Part shown: piece by piece, positions 55,938 to 64,000 of the stretch
Numbering within the stretch: position 1 is the stretch's first letter
Layout of the letters: every line of letters starts with the position of its first letter
From: Marsupella aquatica
Taxonomy: Eukaryota; Marchantiophyta
Assembly (NCBI GenBank): GCA_973895155.1
Contig: OZ316897.1
Span: forward strand, 62,001 to 126,000
Direction of reading: 5' to 3'
Length of the DNA: 64,000 nt
Notes under the pieces: model-generated
Told to the model about the DNA's origin: nothing
Databases searched by the model: none
Seen by the model: the letters and a program-made list of their open reading frames with translations, nothing else
Translations under genes and position numbers: made by a program

Positions 55938-56090
55938 ACAACTCACGGGACAGCAGGGTGAAACAAGTTATAAAAAGTTAAGTTCCAAGATTTTTGGCAC
56001 TTAACTTTCCAGTGAAGTACTCGCAAAATGACGGACACTAACTAGAGATCGTTAGTGATTTTAACTATCAGATTTAACTATGAGTGCGAG
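55938..56090 (+). repeat. Dispersed terminal-type repeat, copy 1
   Basis: The series CGGGACAGC, GTGAAACA, AAAAGTTAAGTT and GGCACTTAACTTT is shared, in the same order and orientation, with 63858-64000. The inner AAAGTTAAGT and ACTTAACTTT words (55974-55983 and 55999-56008) form a perfect 10-bp inverted repeat. Confidence 0.7.
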
Positions 56091-56265
56091 TTGAGCCGGC
56101 AGGAACCCTGCGCCTGTTTTCTTTTGATTTAACAGGATTATTTAGTTGAAAAGATAACCCACCCTAAGAAAATTAACTAGGCGCAGGGAGGTTCTGGACA
56201 GCCCAAATGTCTATTTTTACTTAGAATCTCATGTTGAGCGAGTATTTAACCAAAAAGTTAAGTGC
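55997..56265. mobile_element. Small inverted-repeat element (MITE-like), 269 bp
   Basis: The ends are imperfect terminal inverted repeats of 28 bp, 23 of which match. The left end starts GCACTTAACTTT and the right end finishes AAAGTTAAGTGC; both have ACTCGC/GCGAGT at the inner edge. A second, internal inverted repeat (CAGGAACCCTGCGCCT at 56100 against AGGCGCAGGGAGGTTCTG at 56179) allows further folding. There is no coding capacity. I do not see a clear target-site duplication, so the transposon superfamily stays open. Confidence 0.55.
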
Positions 56266-57094
56266 AAACACACATGGAACTTATCTTTTTTCACCCTCGC
56301 ACTCACATAAATGTTTGTCGTGGTAGAAGAGCAGAGAGCCAGAGCCACGCACTCTTTCAGTCCCACTTTGTCTTGGCTTGGGTTTGTTACTTACTATGCT
56401 CCATGTTGACAACATTCCCTACTCCTTGTTCCTCCTCGGACCCAATGACATCAGACTTTTAACATGACGGGTTTTTCAGTTAGAACTGGGGATAGGAGAA
56501 AAATTTGTCTTTAATCAATGCAAATGATCAGAACAGCCACACATTCAAGCACATAATTATATACAAGCCATCTGGATAGTGCACTTGTGATGCTCGTTGA
56601 ACTCAAACTGCCATCGGAAGCTATGGACAAAATGCTTGATAGAATTACACAATCACTTGTTATACATAGTTGATATATTCCTGAATTCATTTTTCCTATC
56701 CACTTGGAAATTGCACAGATTAATAGAAGTATCCATGAAGGTCTGTCATCGTAGAAAGAGATTTCCAGCAAAAACTTGTAAGAAAATTGCAAGACGTGAG
56801 GTGCTCAACAGTTTTTTGTGTCTTGGCCAGTCTTGGGAGGCCATAGGCATTCGTCTATTTGCAGGACGTTTGTTAGCTTTTTTGGGTTTGCATAGATTAC
56901 GGTATGGTGGCTACAGAGAGCAAATTGCCCGCCATCGCTCACGGATATGAAGGAAATGCTAAGTCGAGCTGCAATTCCAACCAGAAGAGAGAAGAGACAG
57001 GTACAAAGGAAGATAGCAGGAGAGCTAGAACTATAATGCGACAGAAGTGGCAGTAAGTTAATTTGAAGGCTGCTTTCACGCTCTGTCAAAAAAT
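56266..57094. repeat. Non-genic stretch including dispersed ~210-bp repeat, copy 2
   Basis: 56547-56757 is the second copy of the repeat at 52840-53060, in the same orientation. The rest shows no coding signal that I can support. Confidence 0.7.
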
Positions 57095-58150
57095 ATGAAA
57101 AAGTTTTGTCTCGGTATGGCCAGCGCCCACTCGCAGTGGAAGTCTAAACTGACCTCATTGAAATCTACAAATGTGATCCACCGCCGTGCAACAGAGGCCA
57201 CCTCCCGTGGACCTGTCCACTTGAAGAATCTTAACCCACCTAGTATTCCCACGGCCGACAATGAGGAAATCTTCTGCATCCCCCATGGAGATTCTACAAC
57301 TGGGTAGCCAACGGATTTTTAGGAATAAGGTGGTACTAGGCTTTGAATCGGAATTCAATTCCTGGCAGGCTAGAGATTGGCTGTCAGCTTTCAACCAGGA
57401 GAATGAGATTAAGTTGGGACTCCACGACAAACTGCCTAAGTAATGCTCTCTTTGTGGTTCAATTCAACGCCAACTTGGGGGAAGACATCCAACGACAACT
57501 TCTCCAAAGATCTCCTCTCAAGGTACTTGACAAACATGCCGTAGTGAATGACTACAAAGCAAACTTTGACCTGTGTAACCAACCAGACTTCAAGCAGTTG
57601 GAATCTATCTACATCAAATGGGGCGACCCGATGATCTATGAATTTATCAAGTTCATTGAGGCGCCGGTGGGTAAATTTACTCGGGCTAAGCTAGCCTCCG
57701 GTATTGAGCATCATCACATTTCAGCTCTGGTGGAATCCACACTCAAGATTTTCCCAACGGCTTAGTGACTCCGAGGTGTCTACTATCCTCTTCGACTACG
57801 TGGGCAGGAATCTGCGGTCAGTGTTGTTTTTGCTTCTCCTACAGGCACTTACCGGCCGCGTGTTCTGCATCACGGCCCCATTATTTTGACAACCTGGTAA
57901 CACAATTCAACATTCGTGAAGCAGGAACTCGACATCCCACACATCAAAAGGAACGGCCGGATCGCGAGGTCCTACAAGTGTGCCAAGGGGTGGAGTATAA
58001 GGCAAGGCAAAAGGCAGCTTTTTGGCAGGCGTAGGCTGAGGAGCAGCAACAACGGGAGGAAGCTGAATTACAACACCTGGCATTACGGGCCCAAGAGTTT
58101 GAGGCGGATCGGGCATAGACCCGGGTGTGGATTAGCATTGAGTCTAGAGA
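57095..58150 (+). pseudogene. Decayed coding region, possibly gag-like
   Basis: Coding-like sequence runs through different plus-strand frames in turn: 57095-57307; about 57305-57440 (SEFNSWQARDWLSAFNQE); 57430-57765 (NLGEDIQRQLLQRSPLK, then PDFKQLESIYIKWGDPM); and 57765-58150 with one in-frame stop at ~58032, ending in a Gln/Glu helix (EEQQQREEAELQHLALRA). The switches indicate at least two frameshifts. Composition, and an order of helical core followed by a Gln/Glu tail, would fit a retroelement capsid-type protein. I cannot name a family. It could instead be a host gene with introns, but no clean splice sites were found at the switches. Confidence 0.4.
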
Positions 58151-58226
58151 GTAAATAATATATCACAACTGTACAGAGTGAATTAGTTCTAATCAGGAAG
58201 CCTGGTCTTCTTTAATTTGTATCTCA

Positions 58227-58345
58227 TTTCCCACGTCCAAAATTGAATGGTGACACATTTTATGCTAACGGAGTTTAAAGGTTTCAACATGAAAGCTATG
58301 GGAGTCTACGGTTTAACCGGAAATGTTATGGGAGCCTCCACTTTA
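58227..58345. repeat. Isolated unit of the ~152-bp array family
   Basis: Matches the array at 53.67-54.56 kb (TTTCCCACGTCCAAAATTGA, CTAACGGAG, GTTTAACCGGAAATGTTATG) with an internal deletion. A further unit is at 59.10-59.19 kb. Confidence 0.7.
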
Positions 58346-58574
58346 ACCAGAAATGTTGTGGGAGTCCATATGCTGAAACTTGGAGACATACCATGCATCG
58401 CATGTGAGACACAGCCTTTACATAAGAGTCTTGTATGGTGGGTTGGACAGTGAAGGCAATTTGGGTCCTAGGAGTGTCTGAATGGAGTTGCAACACAGAT
58501 GGAGGTGAGTAGCAAGGCATGAATACCGCAACCATGGATGTTGTACAGAAGAGAAGCTCCATCACTACACACTC

Positions 58575-58885
58575 GGCCTGAAACCACGCCACGCCACTGC
58601 CACCAGTAAGCATAAATAATGCAACCATTCGGAAATGCCTTCGCTCGAAGACTGCATCCAACAACGACTCGAATCCATCACTTGCTGCAATTATTGACAA
58701 CGTTAGTACGCCATCCAAGCAACACAAGATTCACGATGCACTGCCACCAGTAAGCATAAAAACCGTAACCATTTGGAAACGCCTTCGCTCAAAGACTGCA
58801 TCCGACAACGACTCTAATCCATCACTTGCTGCAATTATTGACGACGTCAGTACGCCATCCAAGCAACGCAAGATTCAAGATGCAG
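58575..58885 (+). repeat. Tandem duplication, about 146 bp period, coding-like
   Basis: CTGCCACCAGTAAGCATAAA begins near 58594 and 58740. The plus-strand frame stays open and similar in both copies (LRSKTAS, then NDSNPSLAAIID and VSTPSKQ). Differences between the copies tend to preserve the peptide, which suggests that the sequence derives from a coding repeat, now without a clear gene context. Confidence 0.6.
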
Positions 58886-59097
58886 ATTGAAGGGAATTTG
58901 GAGGTGGCGAGCACAATCAAGGACCAGATTGAAGGCCAGCAACAGGAATTCTCGAAGGCCAATGCTTCCCGACCAAAATACCGACCCAACAATAATGCAG
59001 AAGGGAATTTGAAGGTGACGAGCACATTTGAAGGCTGGTACAGGAATTCTAGAAGCATTGACCAAGCTTTGTTTCCTTTGTATTTCTCACGAACCTA

Positions 59098-59354
59098 ATT
59101 GAATGGTGACACTTTTGATGCTAACGGAGTCCAATGGTTTCAACATGAATGTTATAGCTGCAAAAGACTTTTATTGGAAATGTTATGGGAGTGCGGGACT
59201 ACAAGTGAGTCACAATGAATGCTAGTGGTGTATGAACACTTAAAAAATAATGTTATGGGAGCCTACGGCAACCACCCGTAAGTCACCCTAATCAATACTA
59301 GCGGAGTTTAAAGGTTTTAATAATAATGTTGTGGGAGTCCAAATGTTGAAACGT
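59098..59354. repeat. Diverged copies of the ~152-bp array family
   Basis: Two degenerate units (AATTGAATGGTGACACTTTT, then ATGTTATGGGAG) lie between the 58.6-59.06 kb block and the next repeat cluster. Confidence 0.6.
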
Positions 59355-59922
59355 CGAGACCGTGCACTGCATGTAGGAGACCATGCACCGCGCTCCCTAA
59401 ATACCCTGAAATGGCCTGAAGACCGGCCTCATTGCACGCGCTGTGCAGAGAAGATATATACAGACCGTGCACTACATGTAGGAGACCATGCACCGCGCTC
59501 CCTAAATACCCTGAAATGGCCTGAAGACCAGCCTCATTGCACGTGTTGTGTAGAGATCGACTTGCTTTGTAATGTTGGTTCCTTTGTATTTTCATGGCAG
59601 GACGGTCTTTTTCGGGCACTCGTGGCAAAAAGACCACGAAAAAGACCGCAAAGACTGGGCATTGCGATCGCTGGGCTGCACAAAAATGTATATATAAAAA
59701 ATACCCTGAAATGGCCTGAAGACCGGTCTCATTGCACGCGCTGTGCAAAGAAGATATGTACAGGCCTTATTGCATGCGCTGTGCATAGAAGATATATACA
59801 GGCCTAAAGACCGGCCTCATTGCACGCGCTGTGTAGAGAAGATATGTACAGGCTCCCTAAATACCTTGAAATGGCCTGAAGACCGGGCTCATTGCACGCA
59901 GAGTGAGAGGAAGATATATACA
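59355..59922. repeat. Repeat cluster with CCCTGAAATGGCCTGAAGAC words
   Basis: CCCTGAAATGGCCTGAAGAC or a close variant, followed by TCATTGCACGCGCTGTG and GAAGATATATACAG, recurs about five times with irregular spacing. The first two copies form a clean ~118-bp tandem (59370-59570). The cluster ends exactly at a short run of plant telomere repeat. Confidence 0.75.
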
Positions 59923-59942
59923 GGGTTTAGGGTTTAGGGTTA
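59923..59942 (+). repeat. Interstitial telomere-type repeat
   Basis: GGGTTTAGGGTTTAGGGTTA gives nearly three units of the plant telomere repeat (TTTAGGG), directly abutting the right end of the 59.36-59.92 kb cluster. Confidence 0.8.
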
Positions 59943-60075
59943 TAACCCATATAAGAGTTAATATTAACCCAAATACAAAATGGGAAACAAGTTCATAGTA
60001 TTGGGTAGTTTAGGGGACAGGTTAGTAAAATGCTGTTTTTTTTTAACTATCATGGCATAAGCTTGCAGCTGACCA

Positions 60076-60176
60076 GCTCATGATCAGTGACAAACTGATG
60101 AGGTTCTCAACAATGACCACCCTCCCGCTCATGAACAGTGACAAACTGATGAGCTTCTCAACAATGACCACCCTCT
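60076..60176. repeat. Tandem duplication, 51 bp period
   Basis: GCTCATGA-CAGTGACAAACTGATGAG starts at 60076 and 60127 with one or two differences per unit. Confidence 0.85.
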
Positions 60177-60552
60177 ACAACCCGTAACAGGTCAGTTTTA
60201 GGACTAAAATGTAGAGAGTGTCATCCGTGTCAAATAATACGTTTGGCAAGGTCCATTCGGGTTGCTCAAATCTACATCAGCATTTCAGCATACTTGAAGG
60301 TCCATCCTGGCTTCAAGTTCTCACGGATCAGGTCCTTGCTTTTTAATTGACAAGCTGGAAAAGCATCTTCAATTCCACCCCTGAGGGGTCTTTCACTTGC
60401 TTCATACAACTTTCCCCATTAACTTTTTCAATGGGGTTGCCATGGGGATATCGCCCTCCTGCAATCAATCTGCTCCTCAAATAATCCAAGACTCGTCAAC
60501 TGTGAATGTAAGTGGTGTTTAAACATTGCAATGAAATCATCATGACACACTG
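60177..60552. other. Non-genic stretch
   Basis: No coding or RNA signal that I can support. Confidence 0.3.
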
Positions 60553-60837
60553 TTGAAAGGGATGGATCCTAAATTCCTGATGTATTTCATCGCTACTCAC
60601 GAGAGTGACTCAAGAATTGCACACAACTACTGGGTTCAAGTGTGTTGCTTCCCTTGTTGCTCTTGTGATGACTTCTACAAGAGGCACACACGAGAAAGAC
60701 CCTACATGTCTTGTAAACATCTCCTCTGGGTGTACTTAAATAAGTTTTTGCTTAATCTAGAGAGAGACGATCTTGTGAAACAGCCAATTCTGACTGTTGG
60801 TGAACTGAGGAGTTTGATTCCGTTACACAGTAGTTGA
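60553..60837 (+). CDS. SWIM-type zinc-finger fragment
   Basis: The short frame (94 codons) contains CCSCDDFYKRHTRERPYMSC then KHLLWVYLNKFL. This is the C-x-C-n-C-x-H pattern of the SWIM zinc finger, followed by the usual hydrophobic helix. SWIM fingers sit at the C-terminus of MULE/FAR1-type transposases and of some other plant proteins. The spacing before the third Cys is longer than usual. No transposase core is visible upstream, so this is either a truncated transposase end or a small stand-alone SWIM protein. The identity of the finger is fairly good; the rest is open. Confidence 0.5.
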   Translation: MKGMDPKFLMYFIATHESDSRIAHNYWVQVCCFPCCSCDDFYKRHTRERPYMSCKHLLWVYLNKFLLNLERDDLVKQPILTVGELRSLIPLHSS

Positions 60838-61357
60838 GTCCATCTCTTTTATCCGTTAAGGTGGACGTTAAAGAGTACCTGTTTTTGTTGCATTCCAGGT
60901 TTCAAAACCTGAACATTGGACACTTTCCGAGTAATAAGAATGCTGATGGTATGTTAGCGAGGATCTTCTGTATAATAAGTGTGGGTCCTAAATGTTGCCT
61001 ATTTTAACTAGCGATGTCGCTAACAATTAACAACACATATAAAGATTTAATTCAACCGAACTTCTGTGAAAGTTTAACATACATGGAGTGATTGCATGCC
61101 ATCCACAACGGAAATCACTCAAGTACCGGTAGGCAATATTTACTAGCAATCTCGCTAGCAAGGTATACACTCATGAAATTGAAAAAAACTTTCAAAGCTT
61201 TATTCAGATATGTGTCCAATATTTATCAAAACATCTGTAACTGACAAAATGTCCGTGTCCTACCGATCATTTCATTGTAAGGTCACGGACTTGACAGAGA
61301 TTAACTGTAAAACTACGGGGGTTCAAAACGCGGAGTGATTGTCGTCTAGGGTACTAT
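60838..61357. other. Non-genic stretch
   Basis: AT-rich, with no gene. It holds two CTAGCGA/TCGCTAG-type words (near 61009 and 61143) that recur further right. Confidence 0.3.
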
Positions 61358-61786
61358 TCATGGAGATGCTGCCTTGTAGGCGTCTGAATCTGTGTCCGAA
61401 TCCGTATCATAATCGGACGAAGCTAGGATGTCGGATGTCCAGTAGTTGTGTATGTCGATGTCCCTCCAGTAAGACTCCTCCTCCTCTCTCTTCCGCTTCT
61501 TTGAAACTCCCTTAGAAACGGATATGTTTGTGCGAGAAGACATTGGTGCTCTGGAAACAACGCTTGAAGTTGTTTCCTTTGGCGGTGCAGGTCGCTGAGT
61601 TGAAGCACAGACAACAGGCGGGACCCGACTGGATGATGATCCAATCTTGAGCGAAGGGGGTCCACTCTTCCTTGCCGGAGGAGAGCTTGGTGGCGAGTCC
61701 ACTGGGCCGTCAGTTTCAACGTTGTAGCGGCGGACCTCTAGAACCCATTTGGGTTTTGGAGCGGAAGAGTCATTGTTCTTTGCCAT
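61358..61786 (-). CDS. Small Ser/Pro-rich nuclear-type protein, unassigned
   Basis: A 142-codon ORF that starts with an ATG (MAKNNDSSAPKP). It has a Pro/Ser-rich middle, a clear basic nuclear-localisation-type run (SKKRKREEEE) and an acidic Asp/Ser/Thr-rich tail (SDYDTDSDTDSDAY). There is no known domain. Low-complexity composition could mean an intrinsically disordered nuclear protein or the remnant of a transposon-encoded ORF. The next frame upstream (61839-62252 minus) may contain its leader, but I found no clean splice to it. Confidence 0.35.
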   Translation of the reverse strand: MAKNNDSSAPKPKWVLEVRRYNVETDGPVDSPPSSPPARKSGPPSLKIGSSSSRVPPVVCASTQRPAPPKETTSSVVSRAPMSSRTNISVSKGVSKKRKREEEESYWRDIDIHNYWTSDILASSDYDTDSDTDSDAYKAASP

Positions 61787-62759
61787 TTATGTCTGTAACA
61801 AACGTTGTTGTGTATCAGATTACTTTCTCAACATGTGTTTACCAAATAGAAACAGTCACCTTCAAAACATCCAAGCTCATCGAGTCAAAACGCGCAAAAC
61901 TACGAGAAGGAAAATAGAACTGGGAAAACCAGACTTTCTCATTAACAATAACGCTACTTGCTGTGAAGAGGTCTCCCGGTATCCAACTTACATCTCCTTG
62001 TGCGACAAAAACTTTGCAAGAATGCGACACACTCGAGACACCAGATCCCCTCCTCGCCCGCGGATATGACAACACAAGCTTGATTGAAGTTACTCTGCGA
62101 TGCGAAGACGATCGTGAAAGAGTGAGGAGATGACGAAAGTCATATAATGAGAACATTGTTAGGAATGGAGATGAGTCGAGAGGTCCGAATGACATATAGT
62201 GCATTTCGGGAGCCTCGGATCCTCTGAAATGGTTTCGCGTTTCACGCTTCACTCATGAGGAAGGGGACATTGGATTCTGTCGTGATATGATCCGGTGTGG
62301 TGCTGTTGCTGCAACCGTTTACACCCGTGCTTTCTAATGAGTGCTTTTCGTGTGGGTCATGACCGCACGGAGTATTTCATGCGAGAATGATGGGCAGAGT
62401 TATGGCTAGCGACTTTGCTGGCCTGATGTAGGTTGGAATTATATATTGAATTATGGTGCCATCGATGACCGTTCGTGTCCGGGGAATACGTAATATGTAC
62501 CAATGCATCGTCGGGATCGCTTTTTAAACCCAACGGGAGTTAAATAAATAGGTGGAATAGAAGGTTCCTTTTAGGCTAGCAAGAGTCACTTTATGCTAGT
62601 GAGGTTGTTTTTGTGCCAAATTTTGGGTATTCCAAGGAGAAAATGATCCCGTGCAAGGAATTTTTTTACTGTTTCCTTGCATGCTACAATGACCCCATCT
62701 TCACTAGCAATGTAGAAAACGTGAAGATGTACACTAGCGATGTAGAAAACGAGGATGGT
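61787..62759. other. Upstream flank and non-genic stretch
   Basis: Relatively CpG-rich around 62.0-62.3 kb (CCGCGGGCGAG and similar), possibly a promoter of the minus-strand small protein. CTAGCGA or CTAGCAA words recur near 62405, 62575, 62703 and 62735. Confidence 0.3.
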
Positions 62760-63752
62760 TCAACTGGTACGCCGATGCGCCAATACTTGCATAGCATTAG
62801 CCATATCCTTGAACACAGACACCATGGCTCTACGATCAGCAGATGCAGACTCCTTCTCAGTCGCTTCAAGAACCATTTTATTTTTCTCCAGTTCAAATTG
62901 TTTGTCAAAACAAAGCATTCGATTTGTCATCTGATCATTATATTGAGAGACGAGATCAAACTTTCATGACTAGTTTTCAGAACTCCCGAGATATCCACAG
63001 TCCTTCTTCGCTTTGCTCTTCGTGTCGATCCTGCTACGCTATCTCCCGGGGCCACCGGGGCCATAGACCCATTATGAGGCTCTCTCTCAGGGGACAAACT
63101 CCTAAATTTCATATGCAAAAGCTTGGTGCGAAGGGGACTGAGGACATGGTGCAGCTGATAGATTAGGAGAGGCAATGTGCACGCCCGAATCAAATGTGGC
63201 AGGAGGAACCATGCACGGCCGTTGCAAACAAAGTGAATCCATTATATCTTACAAATCCTTGCTGAACTTGGGAACAAGTTTAGCCTGGATCCACTCATTT
63301 TTGCTCATATTATAATATGACGATACTCCAGAAGATAAGATAAAATCTCTATTGGCTTTCCAATCACCAAACAAATTGTTCCATTTGGTCGTGCAAACTG
63401 ATCTTGTTCTGTCCGAATAGCCCTTACCACTCATGAACGATGCAATATCAATCCACTTTTGGACACTTGATAGAAACGACGCTGTCCAATGTTATCCACT
63501 GACGTCCAATTCGAGTTCAGTTTTCTTAGCCTGAGCCAAGCACAACATTTCTTGGTCATTCCAATTCCGCGCTCGAGGTCTGGCTAGTCTATCCTGGGAT
63601 TGCTGAGAATCAGGAATGGAGAAAGTAGAAGCCGGGGGAGTAGTAAAGGCCATTGGATGACGATTAAAGCTTAGTGAAGCTTTCAGGAACACACAAGCTT
63701 CCAAATCAGTGCTGCTGCGATGACTCTCACAGTGGCGATCCAGGCACAACAC
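62760..63752 (-). pseudogene. SANT/Myb-like (trihelix-type) DNA-binding gene, broken
   Basis: The N-terminal part reads RARNWNDQEMLCLAQAKKTE, then WTASFLSSVQKWIDIASFM, then RTRSVCTTKWNNLFGDWKAN. This is the Trp-spaced SANT/Myb-like domain of trihelix-type and transposon-encoded DNA-binding proteins. An in-frame TAA (63492-63494) breaks it, and a further stop at 63249-63251 and a frame change follow. A basic patch (STRRAKRRRT) and a C-terminal helix (NRMLCFDKQFELEKNKM, reached after a one-base shift near 62.94 kb) complete the family's usual layout, ending at 62760. Such genes accompany PIF/Harbinger-like transposons or are host trihelix relatives. The repeat at 63858-64000 just upstream favours a transposon. 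Confidence 0.55.
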
Positions 63753-63857
63753 TACTGCACTCAGAGTGGCGATCCCGGCACAACACAGAAGCTACGACTG
63801 ACTTTGACACTGCAACAATAAGTGACGGGACGGCGACAATGCCACACTTCAACAAGA

Positions 63858-64000
63858 AGTTACAGGAAGTGACGGGACAGCCGAGTGAAACATTGTAAAA
63901 AAAGTTAAGTTACAAGTACTCATGGCACTTAACTTTTTAGTTAAGGACACAAAAAGCGGTACTCACTAACTATTGTCGGTTAAAGTTTTTAACTATAACA
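63858..64000 (+). repeat. Dispersed terminal-type repeat, copy 2 (runs off the window)
   Basis: Shares CGGGACAGC, GTGAAACA, AAAAGTTAAGTT and GGCACTTAACTTT with 55938-56090, including the AAAGTTAAGT/ACTTAACTTT inverted repeat. It continues past the end of the window, so its right end cannot be seen. Confidence 0.7.

Noticed and set aside
60076-60176. CTGATGAG words in a 51-bp tandem, as in hammerhead ribozyme cores
   Set aside because: The second conserved core part (GAAA after stem II) and a cleavage-site stem are missing, so this is only an 8-base coincidence in a tandem duplication.
1-64000. tRNA genes and CRISPR arrays
   Set aside because: No cloverleaf with a GGTTC-A-A-type T-loop and matching acceptor stem was found by eye, and the tandem arrays lack unique spacers.

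Overview
The window looks like nuclear DNA of a land plant with a large, repeat-rich genome. The evidence is an interstitial run of plant-type telomere repeat (TTTAGGG) near 59.93 kb, a telobox-type Myb protein, a PHD-finger protein with the layout of plant EDM2, GT-AG introns of plant length, and Ty3/gypsy retroelement pieces. A seed-free plant or gymnosperm is plausible, because TET/JBP-like dioxygenase and fungal-type helicase elements are not typical of flowering plants. That is inference. The species cannot be named from the sequence.

Layout. 1-9.6 kb is mostly non-genic, with several short tandem duplications and a possible LINE scrap. 9.9-12.6 kb holds an EDM2-like PHD protein and then a very AT-rich 454-codon ORF with the iron-binding signature of a 2-oxoglutarate dioxygenase, probably of TET/JBP type. 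14.5-24.1 kb is a rearranged retroelement on the minus strand. It has an integrase, a protease fragment and three very long accessory ORFs, but no reverse transcriptase that I can find. 26.9-30.8 kb is a six-exon minus-strand gene ending in a telobox Myb domain; one of its introns uses a GC-AG splice pair. 32.6-42.2 kb is the most unusual part. A C2H2 (OrsD-like), tyrosine-recombinase and RecQ-helicase coding unit lies between two direct copies of a truncated dioxygenase-gene fragment, each fused to the same 18-bp minisatellite. 45.8-51.1 kb is a seven-exon SNF2/Rad5-Rad16-type helicase gene with a 63-residue coiled-coil repeat; two in-frame stops and a frameshift break it. 51.6-60.2 kb is dominated by satellite-like arrays (116 bp and about 152 bp), a small inverted-repeat element and decayed coding pieces. 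60.5-64 kb has a SWIM zinc-finger fragment, a small nuclear-type protein and a broken SANT/Myb-like gene beside the start of another repeat copy.

How it fits together. Most coding capacity is mobile or decaying. The two best candidates for working host-type genes are the telobox Myb gene and the PHD protein, which are uninterrupted in the reconstructed models. The AT-rich dioxygenase ORF is also intact, and the remnants elsewhere in the window show that it belongs to a repeated, probably mobile, family. Several chromatin or DNA-handling functions lie in one window: a 5-methylcytosine-oxidase-like fold, an EDM2-like reader, SNF2 and RecQ helicases, and a tyrosine recombinase. Nothing in the sequence proves that they act together.
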